Source: Cysteiniphilum marinum
GTDB taxonomy: Bacteria > Pseudomonadota > Gammaproteobacteria > Francisellales > Francisellaceae
NCBI RefSeq assembly: GCF_014857925.1
Contig: NZ_JACYVZ010000020.1
Span: forward strand, 1-49,828
Length of the DNA stretch: 49,828 bases
Reading direction: 5' to 3'
The position numbers and the translations under genes are program-made. The notes below the pieces were generated by a model. The model was given only the letters and a program-made list of their open reading frames with translations. It had not been told where the DNA came from and made no database searches. Numbering within the stretch: position 1 is the stretch's first letter; the number at the start of each line of letters is the position of its first letter. This document shows, piece after piece, positions 1 through 8,569 of this stretch.

Positions 1-2
1 TT

Positions 3-587
3 GACCAAGCAAATATGGTTTGGTGTACAGATTTGACTTACATTCGCCTAAATCAAGGCTTTATCTACTTATCTGTGATCATGGATTGGTATAGTCGTTA
101 TGTGCTTAGTTGGGGACTTAGCAACTCCATGGAAGCCTCATTCTGTGTTGGCACATTAGAAGATGCGTTATTGCATTACGGAAAGCCTGATATTTTTAAC
201 AGTGATCAAGGGTCTCAGTATACCAGCACTGAATTTACAGGGCTTCTTTTAGCAAATGATATTAAGATTAGCATGGACGGTCGAGGTCGTGCCTTTGATA
301 ATATTTTTATAGAACGCTTGTGGCGTAGCGTTAAATATGAGGAGGTTTACATAAAAGATTATGCTGATATGCAAGAAGCCAAACGCTCATTAAAACGATA
401 CTTTGAGTTTTACAATTATGAAAGACATCATCAAGGTCTTGCGTATAAAAAACCAGCTGAGGTTTACTTTAACACTAGCTATAAAAATGCTGATGCTGAC
501 GCATTTAAAGAGAAACTATTATTAGGTTTAAAACCAAATGAAAACATTTGTTTGAAGCCTATAGTTGATGAGTTGAATTTGCAGTAG
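3..587 (+). CDS. IS3-family transposase OrfB, 5'-truncated by window edge
   Basis: This is the C-terminal catalytic half of an IS3-group DDE transposase (integrase core, rve domain), which cuts and joins the ends of its insertion sequence. The reading frame is open to the window edge, so the N-terminal HTH part and any OrfA lie outside. Counting from the first Met at 15, the catalytic residues are D6 (WCTDLTYI), D64 (NSDQGSQYTS) and E100 (IERLWRSVKYEE), with the 35-residue D-E spacing of the family. The protein ends normally near KPIVDELNLQ. It is probably intact at this end; whether the whole element is active cannot be judged. Confidence 0.9.
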   Translation, partial: DQANMVWCTDLTYIRLNQGFIYLSVIMDWYSRYVLSWGLSNSMEASFCVGTLEDALLHYGKPDIFNSDQGSQYTSTEFTGLLLANDIKISMDGRGRAFDNIFIERLWRSVKYEEVYIKDYADMQEAKRSLKRYFEFYNYERHHQGLAYKKPAEVYFNTSYKNADADAFKEKLLLGLKPNENICLKPIVDELNLQ

Positions 588-612
588 AAAAATATCCCAT
601 TTTTATTGCAAA

Positions 613-638
613 GTGGTCTAGACAATGGGGAGTACTTT
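613..638 (+). repeat. Probable right terminal inverted repeat of the IS3 element
   Basis: About 26 bases downstream of the transposase stop lies TGGTCTAGACAATGGGGAGT, followed by ACTTTA. IS3-family ends typically sit this close behind orfB and carry a TG-rich tip with a GGGGAGTA-like stretch. The matching left end is outside the window, so the call rests on position and likeness only. Confidence 0.35.
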
Positions 639-665
639 ATTAAACACGTATAAAGACGTAAAAAT

Positions 666-1403
666 TTAATAAAAATAACTCACCAATGGCTCAATCAACA
701 CCATCAATTCAGCTCGACTTCGCACTGAAAATTTGCGATAGGCTGACTGCAAATGTTTCTCAAAAGTGCGTGGTGATATCGCCATCTCATTGGCAAGCTC
801 AATATTTGACGTCTCTGGATAATCACAACATAATTGCACAATCTCCTTTTCTCTAACAGTTAACACCTTAAAAGGGTCATCATGCATCAGTGACTGAGTT
901 TCAAAATCTAGTTTAACCGGTTGTATATGCGCTTTAATATTCGGACAACGCATGATGAGCTTCTTAAAAGAATCCGAATAAACCAATTCTCGTAATTTAT
1001 TCAGTAGAAAATTGTTACACAAATGATAACAAGCATTAAAAGCAAATTTAAACTGCAAGAAAACCAACACAAACTGTGCAGATGAATATTTAAATTTAAA
1101 TAGCAAACTATCTCCCCCTTTACCAATTTGATGAAAATAGTCTGAACGAATATTTGCATAAGATAATAAATGTGAGTAAATAATTTGCTTTGGCATTTTT
1201 TGCACATTGGCATAACTATAGCATGGACAGCACTGTGCCAGATCACTCAATAGAAAATATTGACTCACCTGACTATCAATTAACGTTATTGCTCTGACTT
1301 CATCCTCAGCCACTAACGCAGCTGCTAACCCCTGAGCATTTGCAAAATCGACAACACCCTTAGCCTGCCGCAGCAAGCAATGACTTAAAATTTTGACTGG
1401 CAC
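666..1403 (-). CDS. LuxR-family (GerE HTH) transcriptional regulator
   Basis: A 245-residue DNA-binding regulator. The C-terminal 60 residues (about 178-240) are a clear LuxR/GerE helix-turn-helix: LTVREKEIVQL, then IELANEMAISPRTFEKHL, then a basic helix YRKFSVRSRAEL. The N-terminal 170 residues do not show an evident receiver motif (no acidic pocket plus Lys) or autoinducer pocket, so the input signal is unknown. The gene is transcribed away from the MFS carrier at 1767, and the two share a 363 bp divergent region, which makes that carrier a candidate target by position. The assignment to the HTH family is firm; the role is not. Confidence 0.85.
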   Translation of the reverse strand: MPVKILSHCLLRQAKGVVDFANAQGLAAALVAEDEVRAITLIDSQVSQYFLLSDLAQCCPCYSYANVQKMPKQIIYSHLLSYANIRSDYFHQIGKGGDSLLFKFKYSSAQFVLVFLQFKFAFNACYHLCNNFLLNKLRELVYSDSFKKLIMRCPNIKAHIQPVKLDFETQSLMHDDPFKVLTVREKEIVQLCCDYPETSNIELANEMAISPRTFEKHLQSAYRKFSVRSRAELMVLIEPLVSYFY

Positions 1404-1483
1404 TTCGCACTTACCCCATTTTATTTAGACTCAAACAACGTTGACTTAAATATGACAACCTATGTTAATTGAGCGCCTATTGA

Positions 1484-1666
1484 CACTTTAGCGCCAAGAT
1501 CTTTCAAAATAATTACATTTACGTAACCGTTGCTTGCATCAAGATAAAACAATCAAAGCAAATTAAAATAGGTGGATTACCTATACTCAAACACGAAGGA
1601 GAAAAGCACTACACACTGCTTGATCTTAAATCAGCGCTTGAGATCATAGAAAAACAACGGGTTTAA
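1484..1666 (+). pseudogene. Short protein-like remnant without a start codon
   Basis: This frame lies in the 363 bp gap between luxR and the MFS gene. It is open for 60 codons, has no ATG, GTG or TTG start, and ends in a segment that reads like the tail of a soluble protein (GGLPILKHEGEKHYTLLDLK, then SALEIIEKQRV and a stop). The last 35 codons have balanced, non-repetitive composition, unlike the AT-rich flanks. It may be a leftover 3' end of a deleted gene or chance. No family was recognised. The rest of the gap shows only AT-rich promoter-like sequence. Confidence 0.2.
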
Positions 1667-1766
1667 ATTCGTTACACTTTATGCAAAAGTATTTAGCATT
1701 TGCGCATTGCAATCGCTTTAGCGCAAAGTCATAATGCTTTTTCGTTTAAAAAACTCTCATTAAATT

Positions 1767-3035
1767 TTGAAAGCGACAATAACAACCAATAAAGTACATT
1801 TAAGTTTATTCATCTGGTTTTTGGGTGCATTTTTCTTCTTTTGCGAGTATTTCCTGCGCGTCTCCCCAAGTGTGATGCTGCCGCAATTATCCGACAAGTT
1901 CTCGGTAACTGCCGCAGGACTCGGTGCTTTATCTGCCTTTTTCTATTACCCATACATTCTCATGCAAATACCCGTTGGCATGATTACCGATAAATTTGGC
2001 CCTAAAAAGGTGATGATGTTAGCCGCATTTATCACTGGTATTGCTTGTATTATTTTCGCCCTTGCTAATAGCTTAACACTTGCCATTATTGCACGCATGC
2101 TCATGGGTTTTTGTGGTGCATTTGCGTTTGTTGGCACACTGCGTTTAGCGATTAACTTCTTCACTCCGAGCATCTTTGCTATGCTGACCGGCATCACGCA
2201 AGCCATGGGTATGCTTGGCGCTGCCGTTGGTGAGGCGCCAATGAGTATTTATGTGCATCATGTTGGCGTTGAGGTTGCGATGCTTAGTTTTGCGATATTA
2301 TTTTTCATCATCGGTTTTCTTATGCTGTGGATGAGTAAACACAATTCAACGAACCAAGCATTGACAGCTAGCAATAGCAGCAAAATATCCCATGGCATTA
2401 AACAAGTGATAAACAATAAAGCACTATGGTTAAACTGCTTGTTTATTGGTTGCTTATATGGTCCGACAACCGTTTTTGCCGAGATGTGGGGTGCGTCATT
2501 TACTGCAAGCTTCAGAAGTCTAACACACACGGATGCCGCATTTACCACCAGTCTTATTTTTATTGGCATGGTGTTTGGTTGTCCTTTGTTTGGTTTTTTA
2601 AATAGTATGTGTAATGCACTGCAATTAATGCGTTTATCCGCTTTGCTGTGTCTTATCTTAATGATTGTGATTATTTATGTTCCAGGGTTATCATTATTGC
2701 AATTACAAGTGATTTATTTTTGCTATGGGATTTGCGATGCTGGCATTATCCCTTCTTATAATCGCTCAGCCCTTTTGGTACCGCGCCAATACTCAGGCAT
2801 CGCACTTGGTATTACCAATATGTTCTCAGTTTTATTAGGTGCAATAAGTATTCAGCTTGTCGGCATTTTGATTAATCTAGTCAGTAGCGCTCAAATGCAA
2901 AGTACACACATCTATCCAGCTGAAATCTATCAACGCATATTTATACTGATTATCGTCTTATTCTGTATTTGTTTGGCACTCTCTTTCAAGATGAAACCCA
3001 TATCAAAATCAACATCACTTGCACATGTTTCGTAA
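1767..3035 (+). CDS. Major facilitator superfamily transporter
   Basis: A 422-residue inner-membrane carrier with about twelve hydrophobic helices in two sets of six, with a polar loop near residues 190-215 between them. The family signature between helices 2 and 3 is visible as GMITDKFGPKKVM, close to the MFS consensus G-x3-D-R/K-x-G-x-R/K. The start is TTG at 1767; an in-frame stop sits at 1761 and no ATG is available before the first helix, so a TTG (or the ATT before it) must serve. It stands alone on the plus strand, divergent from the LuxR gene. The substrate cannot be named from sequence alone; sugar-phosphate/organic-acid or nutrient uptake carriers of intracellular gammaproteobacteria look similar. 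Confidence 0.88.
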   Translation: MKATITTNKVHLSLFIWFLGAFFFFCEYFLRVSPSVMLPQLSDKFSVTAAGLGALSAFFYYPYILMQIPVGMITDKFGPKKVMMLAAFITGIACIIFALANSLTLAIIARMLMGFCGAFAFVGTLRLAINFFTPSIFAMLTGITQAMGMLGAAVGEAPMSIYVHHVGVEVAMLSFAILFFIIGFLMLWMSKHNSTNQALTASNSSKISHGIKQVINNKALWLNCLFIGCLYGPTTVFAEMWGASFTASFRSLTHTDAAFTTSLIFIGMVFGCPLFGFLNSMCNALQLMRLSALLCLILMIVIIYVPGLSLLQLQVIYFCYGICDAGIIPSYNRSALLVPRQYSGIALGITNMFSVLLGAISIQLVGILINLVSSAQMQSTHIYPAEIYQRIFILIIVLFCICLALSFKMKPISKSTSLAHVS

Positions 3036-3222
3036 CATTAACCTGATTTGATATAAAAAATCACAAACCCTGTTGGATTTACTGCAAACCCTCGTTAAAA
3101 TGAACGTCTGTTCTAATCTGGGGTTAAAGAAGCAGTAAGTAGCTATGCAAATATTATTCAATTGGCATAATTTTAATGTTTTTACAACTTTTCGTCATTA
3201 TTTTCAGCGAGCATCTACTATG

Positions 3223-3391
3223 CTATACCACTCGTCAATCATTTTACGGTGTTGGGTGCCGAAGAATTTTTTGATACTTTTGATTGATTGGACTGCAGGT
3301 AATATCTGGGACTATTGCCAAAGTTCGATCACTCAAAAGGGCGTAAAATTCAATGGCAAAAATGCTGCAAGATGGTTTATGGGTGGTATAG
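3223..3391 (+). repeat. MITE-like palindromic element, copy 1 (family A)
   Basis: A 169 bp element with imperfect terminal inverted repeats: left CTATACCAC, right GTGGTATAG. The arms keep pairing inward: GAATTTTTTGATACTTTTGA (from about 3266) pairs with the segment ending GGGCGTAAAATTC, and the centre is GCAGGTAATA opposite TATTGCC. The whole element can therefore fold as one long hairpin. A second copy lies at 23735-23899 in the same orientation, sharing blocks such as TGCAGGTAATA and ATGGTTT. It encodes no transposase. It sits just upstream of dsbB and its right end contributes TATA-rich sequence. A 100-codon open frame across it is not a gene. Confidence 0.7.
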
Positions 3392-3464
3392 ATAATGACT
3401 TCAGCGCTTTTTGCTCTATAATGACCAAAACGCACAAAGCAACTTGAGTTTAAAGGAAATCAAT

Positions 3465-3998
3465 ATGCACGGATTTAAAAGCCCGCAAATCTATTTAAGA
3501 ACATTTATCATCGGTCTTTTGGTGATTGCTGGCATTATCTATTTTGAACTAACTGGTTTAAAACCTTGTCCGATGTGTTTATTGCAGCAATTTGCTATTT
3601 TATTGATTAGCATTATTGCACTTATCGCCCTTATCCATAAACCTAAAATACAGGGTGTGCGCATTTATAGTTTCACCCTTGGTGTGATTGCATTACTCGG
3701 TGCCTTGGTGGCCTTAAAGCAAGTATGGATGCAAATAAACCCAAGTGAATATGTTGGCAGCTGTGAAGCCGGTGTCGATAGTTTATTTCAAAATCTACCT
3801 TTTTTGGATTTCTTAAAGTCGCTTTTCACAAGTGGACCTGACTGCTCACAAGTTGACTGGCAACTGTTTGGTTTAAGCATGGCAAGTTATAGTTTTATTA
3901 TCTTTATCGTACTTAGTACGCTACATTTTTGGCAGTTTCTATTTTATAACCCTCGTCATTTAGTAAATAAAACAAAAAATATGAAAACAGAAGGATAA
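3465..3998 (+). CDS. dsbB: DsbB, disulfide bond formation protein
   Basis: Inner-membrane quinone-dependent oxidase that reoxidises the periplasmic dithiol oxidase DsbA. The 177-residue protein (E. coli DsbB is 176) has four membrane helices and both redox pairs: C35-P-M-C38 in the first periplasmic loop and C100/C127 in the second (GSCEAG and GPDCSQ). The ATG at 3465 is chosen because AAAGGAAA lies just before it; an upstream in-frame ATG at 3411 would add 18 non-conserved residues inside the repeat-flanking region. Its stop is 3 bp from the RND adaptor gene, so the three genes probably share a transcript, an uncommon pairing. Exported Cys-containing proteins elsewhere in the window are likely DsbA/B clients. 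Confidence 0.92.
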   Translation: MHGFKSPQIYLRTFIIGLLVIAGIIYFELTGLKPCPMCLLQQFAILLISIIALIALIHKPKIQGVRIYSFTLGVIALLGALVALKQVWMQINPSEYVGSCEAGVDSLFQNLPFLDFLKSLFTSGPDCSQVDWQLFGLSMASYSFIIFIVLSTLHFWQFLFYNPRHLVNKTKNMKTEG

Positions 3999-4001
3999 AT
4001 C

Positions 4002-5207
4002 ATGGCTGAACTCTCCCTAAAAGCACCCAAGAAAAAGCTTATTAAAGCTTTTATCATCGTCATTGCCATTCTTGTCGTTATTTTTGGCGGCATCTTTGGC
4101 TTTGCTAGTTTTGTCAACGGTAAAAAGGCTTCAGCCATGGCAACTTGGAAAATGCAAGCACCTGAAGTCACCGCTACTGCCGCCAAATCTGAAACGTGGT
4201 ATCCAAGTGTGAAGACCATTGGTGAAGCTGTCGCCATCCAAAATGTCAATGTTACCGCTCAAGCTTCAGGTTTAGTCTCAACCATCTCTTTTGAAGCCGG
4301 ACAAATGGTTAAAAAAGGTGACGTGTTATTCACACTTGATACTGAGCAATTACAAGCACAACTAAAGCAAGCACAAGCTGATTTGGAACTTGCTAGAATC
4401 ACCTACCAACGTGATGCTGACCTTTTAAAACAACAAGCCGTCTCACAACAAACGGCAGATCAATCAAAAGCAAAATATGATGCTAATCTTGCTAATGTTG
4501 AATCGATTCAAGCGGATATCAACTACCGCACGGTAAAAGCACCATTTGATGGCAAGATTGGTTTGCGTCAAATCAGCTTAGGACAATATTTTAGTGCTGG
4601 CAACAGTGCAGCAACGTTAACTGAAATATCACCGATTTATATTGATTTTAGTATTCCACAGAATAACTTTAGCAATGTTAAGGTTGGTGGTGATATTAAG
4701 TTTACATCTGACGCTTATCCAGGTGTTACTTTCAAGGCAAAAATCACTGCCATTAACTCACAAATCACCAGTGACAACAGAGCGCTTAATATTCAAGCAA
4801 CCTTTGATAATAAAGATCAACAACATTTGATCTATCCTGGTATGTTTCTTGATGTCAGTTTAATTTTACCACCGATTCCAAACACCATCATTATTCCACG
4901 CAATGCCGTAAGCTATACCCTATATGGTGAAACGGTTTATGTGCTTGTGCCTGATTTTAAAGACGGGCAACCGGTGATGTCTGAATATAGTGCCATGAAA
5001 GATGGTCAAGTTCAGCTTGTATCAACAGGCAAGCAACAATATACCGCGAAGCAGGTTCCGGTTAAGACGACCATGACCAATGACAATAAAGTCATCGTTC
5101 GAGGCATTAAAGCCGGTGAGATGGTTGCGACCTCTGGTCAAAACAAACTGCAAAATGGTGTTAGTGTTGTTATCAATAATGACGTTGACTTCAAAAACAA
5201 CCCATAG
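4002..5207 (+). CDS. RND efflux periplasmic adaptor (AcrA/MexA/HlyD type)
   Basis: Membrane fusion protein that links an inner-membrane RND pump to an outer-membrane channel. Of 401 residues, about 1-35 are a basic N-terminus plus an anchor helix (no lipobox). Then comes the first lipoyl half (VNVTAQASGLVSTISFEAGQ), a coiled-coil hairpin at about 115-170 rich in Gln and Ala, the second lipoyl half with VKAPFDGKIGLRQI, and the beta-barrel and membrane-proximal domains to the end. The start ATG has GAAGGA before it. It lies 3 bp after dsbB and 11 bp before the pump. Family assignment is secure; the substrates are unknown. Confidence 0.92.
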   Translation: MAELSLKAPKKKLIKAFIIVIAILVVIFGGIFGFASFVNGKKASAMATWKMQAPEVTATAAKSETWYPSVKTIGEAVAIQNVNVTAQASGLVSTISFEAGQMVKKGDVLFTLDTEQLQAQLKQAQADLELARITYQRDADLLKQQAVSQQTADQSKAKYDANLANVESIQADINYRTVKAPFDGKIGLRQISLGQYFSAGNSAATLTEISPIYIDFSIPQNNFSNVKVGGDIKFTSDAYPGVTFKAKITAINSQITSDNRALNIQATFDNKDQQHLIYPGMFLDVSLILPPIPNTIIIPRNAVSYTLYGETVYVLVPDFKDGQPVMSEYSAMKDGQVQLVSTGKQQYTAKQVPVKTTMTNDNKVIVRGIKAGEMVATSGQNKLQNGVSVVINNDVDFKNNP

Positions 5208-5218
5208 GAAAACGGCAT

Positions 5219-8200
5219 ATGCATTTTATTGATATTTTTATAAAACGGCCTGTGCTATCAACGGTAATCAGTTTACTGATACTCGTTGCTGGGATAGGAA
5301 CTGCATTTACCTTGCAGGTACGTCAGTACCCATATATGAACAATGCGACGATTATTGTCACCACCGCGTATCCGGGTGCTAATCCTGAAATCATTCAAGG
5401 GTTTATCACAACGCCATTAGAGCAATCGGTTGGTGCAGCTGATGGTATTGATTACATGACATCACAAAGTGTACTTGGTTTAAGTACGCTTACGATTAAC
5501 GTTAAACTTGGCGCTGATCCTAATAATGTCCTAAGCCAAGTGGTACAAAAAGTCAACGCAGTACAAAATAAGATGCCAAATGGTGCACAATCACCATCGA
5601 TTGATATGCAATCAGGTAACTCATTCCCATCACTTATTTTGGGCTTTACCAGTGATGCTTTAAATGAACAAGAAATTACTGCTTATATCAAAAACCAACT
5701 AACGCCTAAACTGCAATCTTTAGGCGGCATCTCCAATGTCATCATTTGGGGGGAAAAAGACTATGCCATGCGTGTCTGGCTAAACTATGACAAGATGGCA
5801 CGCTTTAATGTTACACCGGATGATATCGCTAACGCGTTGCAAGCCAATAGTTTGATTGCTGCCGGTGGTCAAATTAAAGGTCCTTATTTTAATGTCACAC
5901 TTAACCCTACAACTAACCTTGATAATGCACAAACGTATAAACAATTAGTTGTTAAAAATGAAAATGGCAATCTCGTTCGTTTAGGTGATGTTGCAACGGT
6001 TGAATTAGGAGCTCAAAACTATACTGCCAATGTCAGCTTCAATGGCAAATATGGTGTTTTTGCTGGTGTTGTCGCCGCATCTGATGCTAACGTATTGACT
6101 GTTGTTGATAATATCATGAAAGACTTGCCAAGTATTAAAGCAAGTCTACCAACTGGTTTAAACATGAATATTGTCTACAATAATACCACTTATATTAAAT
6201 CGTCTATTGAAGATGTTGTAAAAACATTGATTGAAGCAATAATTATTGTAACTGTTGTCTTATTCTTATTTATTGGTTCTTTTAGATCCGTTGTTATTCC
6301 TATTGTTGCCATCCCACTATCGATGATTGGCGCCTTCTTACTCATGTTTTTAATGGGCTTTTCCATTAACCTCTTAACGCTCTTGGCAATGGTACTTGCC
6401 ATTGGTTTGGTGGTTGATGATGCCATTGTTGTACTCGAGAATATTTACCGACATATTGAAGAGGGTAAAACACCTTTTGAAGCATCTATCCAAGGTGCCC
6501 GAGAAATTGCCAATCCCGTTATTTTAATGACATTAACCCTTGTCGCTGTTTATTTACCGATTGGGATGATGGGGGGCTTAACGGGGATCTTATTTACTGA
6601 ATTTGCTTACTCATTAGCAGGAGCGGTTGTTATCTCTGGGATTGTCGCTTATACATTCTCGCCAATGCTCTGCTCAAAAGTACTCTCTAAATCAATTACC
6701 GAGGCGAAAACAGTTAAGTTTATTGATAATTTATTTGAGAAACTTAAGAATGCATATGAGCGTGCCTTGCGTCTTGTTTTCAGCGTGCGCATTGTCGTGA
6801 TTTTATTTGGTGCTGTTGTTTTAATTAGCTGTTACTCATTATTTATGGGCACAAAATCAGAGTTAGCACCTACCGAAGATCAGGCCTTTATCGGGATTCA
6901 AGGAACTGCCCCTTCTCCGGCTAACATTCACTATTTAAATACTTTTGCACCCGCACTTTATAAAGATATGAAAAGCTTACCAGGCGTTGAATCAACCTTT
7001 GTGGTCAATGGCTATCCACAGAGTAATAGTAGCTTTGGTGGCGTGGTCTTAAAGCCATGGAGTGAACGCAAAGAAACGCAAATGGAAATCAAACCGGTAT
7101 TGCAAAACCTGGTCAATAACGTTGCAGGCTCTCAGATATATACCTTTGAAATGCCATCATTACCAGGTATTTCATTTGGTCCACCGATGCAATTTGTGAT
7201 TCAATCGGTTAATAGCTATCCTGGAATCTACGCCATTGCTAATGATGTCATCAAGAAGATGATGTCAAGCGGTTTGTTTGTCTTTGCACAAAGTGATCTA
7301 CAATTTGACAATCCGCAAATGATTGTACAAATTGATCGCGAAAAAGCAGCTTCTTTAGGCATTAGCATGCAGCAAATTGCTCAAGCACTTGGTTATGCTT
7401 ACTCTGGAGGTTATGTGAACTACTTTAGTATGCTGGGTTATAGCTATCAGGTTATTCCTGAGCTTGCTGATAACCTTAAGCTAACCAAAGAGCAACTTGG
7501 ACAAATCCGTATCACTACCACAAATGGTAAGCTCATTCCATTATCAGCCATTGTGACCTTTAAAACACAAAGTGTGCCACTGAGTTTAAACCGTTTCCAA
7601 CAGCTCAACTCAGCAACCATTAATGCCGTGACCACACCAGGCGTTAGTCAAGGCCAAGCAATTGAATATATGCAAAACCTAGCTAAGACCGAGTTACCAC
7701 AAGGGTATACACATGACTATGCAGGATCTGCACGTCAGTTCTTAGAAAACAGCAACCAAATGGCGATTGCTTTCTTATTTGCACTGATAGTGATCTTCTT
7801 GATGCTTGCTGCTCAATTTGAAAGCTTTAGAGACCCATTGATTATCTTAATCAGTGTACCGATGTCGATTTGTGGTGCATTAATCCCGCTGTATTTGGGG
7901 CAGTTATTTAATTCAGGTTATGCCTCAATCAACATCTACACACAAGTTGGTTTGATCACTTTGATTGGCTTGATTAGTAAGCACGGTATCTTGTTGGTGG
8001 AGTTTGCTAATAAACTGCAAGAAGAAGGCTATAGCAAAGTAGAAGCAATTTTAAAATCAGCAGCCCTTCGTCTGCGGCCAATTCTTATGACAACTGCGGC
8101 GATGGTTGTGGGTGTTATTCCACTTGTGATTGCCTCAGGTGCGGGAGCTGTAAGTCGCCAATCTATCGGTATTGTCATTGCATCTGGTATGACAATTGGT

Positions 8201-8332
8201 ACCCTTTTCACCCTTTTCGTTGTTCCAGTTGTTTACACTTATCTTGCGAAGGATCGCCGTGTATTGATCGAACGTTGGAAAGAAGAAGATAAGATCATCG
8301 CACAAATCAATAAAGATCATCATTTAGAATAA
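5219..8332 (+). CDS. RND multidrug efflux permease (HAE1 family)
   Basis: Proton-driven inner-membrane pump of 1037 residues, the standard length. The N-terminus (FIDIFIKRPVLSTVISL) and the two large periplasmic loops are typical of AcrB/MexF-like pumps. The proton relay is present: adjacent aspartates in GLVVDDAIVVLENIYRH near residue 400, and the TM10 lysine in LISKHGILLVEF near residue 920. It is co-directional with the adaptor upstream (11 bp). No outer-membrane channel gene follows, so a TolC-like protein encoded elsewhere is probably used. No local regulator (TetR) is adjacent. Confidence 0.95.
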   Translation: MHFIDIFIKRPVLSTVISLLILVAGIGTAFTLQVRQYPYMNNATIIVTTAYPGANPEIIQGFITTPLEQSVGAADGIDYMTSQSVLGLSTLTINVKLGADPNNVLSQVVQKVNAVQNKMPNGAQSPSIDMQSGNSFPSLILGFTSDALNEQEITAYIKNQLTPKLQSLGGISNVIIWGEKDYAMRVWLNYDKMARFNVTPDDIANALQANSLIAAGGQIKGPYFNVTLNPTTNLDNAQTYKQLVVKNENGNLVRLGDVATVELGAQNYTANVSFNGKYGVFAGVVAASDANVLTVVDNIMKDLPSIKASLPTGLNMNIVYNNTTYIKSSIEDVVKTLIEAIIIVTVVLFLFIGSFRSVVIPIVAIPLSMIGAFLLMFLMGFSINLLTLLAMVLAIGLVVDDAIVVLENIYRHIEEGKTPFEASIQGAREIANPVILMTLTLVAVYLPIGMMGGLTGILFTEFAYSLAGAVVISGIVAYTFSPMLCSKVLSKSITEAKTVKFIDNLFEKLKNAYERALRLVFSVRIVVILFGAVVLISCYSLFMGTKSELAPTEDQAFIGIQGTAPSPANIHYLNTFAPALYKDMKSLPGVESTFVVNGYPQSNSSFGGVVLKPWSERKETQMEIKPVLQNLVNNVAGSQIYTFEMPSLPGISFGPPMQFVIQSVNSYPGIYAIANDVIKKMMSSGLFVFAQSDLQFDNPQMIVQIDREKAASLGISMQQIAQALGYAYSGGYVNYFSMLGYSYQVIPELADNLKLTKEQLGQIRITTTNGKLIPLSAIVTFKTQSVPLSLNRFQQLNSATINAVTTPGVSQGQAIEYMQNLAKTELPQGYTHDYAGSARQFLENSNQMAIAFLFALIVIFLMLAAQFESFRDPLIILISVPMSICGALIPLYLGQLFNSGYASINIYTQVGLITLIGLISKHGILLVEFANKLQEEGYSKVEAILKSAALRLRPILMTTAAMVVGVIPLVIASGAGAVSRQSIGIVIASGMTIGTLFTLFVVPVVYTYLAKDRRVLIERWKEEDKIIAQINKDHHLE

Positions 8333-8342
8333 TTTCTCATAG

Positions 8343-8480
8343 GGCGTATTCAATACGCTGCTACATTTTTTGTCAACAAGGCGTATGCAATACGCCGCTA
8401 CTTTTCTATTTTGACATCATTAAAACGTTGCAATACGCATCACACTTTTTATCAACAAGGCATATGCAGTACGCCGCTAC
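8343..8480 (+). repeat. Array of short extragenic palindromes (37-40 bp period)
   Basis: Between the pump and potA there are four spaced copies of a palindrome based on GGCGTATGCAATACGCC followed by GCTAC: 8343-8364, 8380-8401, 8426-8444 (degenerate) and 8459-8480. The spacers resemble one another (TTTTTGTCAACAA, TTTTTATCAACAA), so this is a tandem array of a REP-like unit, not a CRISPR. The first copies may end the efflux operon transcript, but no clean U-run terminator is visible. The remainder of the gap up to 8569 holds only AT-rich sequence. Confidence 0.75.
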
Positions 8481-8569
8481 TATATATTTTTGCTTTCTAT
8501 TTTATAAAAACCCCTTTATCCTATAGCCTGATTTTTTAACACGATTAACAGATGGGGGATTTATGCCCA

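Noticed and set aside
3145-3447. Open frame of 100 codons on the plus strand upstream of dsbB
   Set aside because: It runs straight across the MITE-like hairpin element, and the copy at 23735 does not preserve the frame.
8343-8480. Possible short CRISPR array
   Set aside because: The spacers are similar to each other and the repeats are degenerate palindromes, so it is a tandem REP-like array; no cas gene is nearby.
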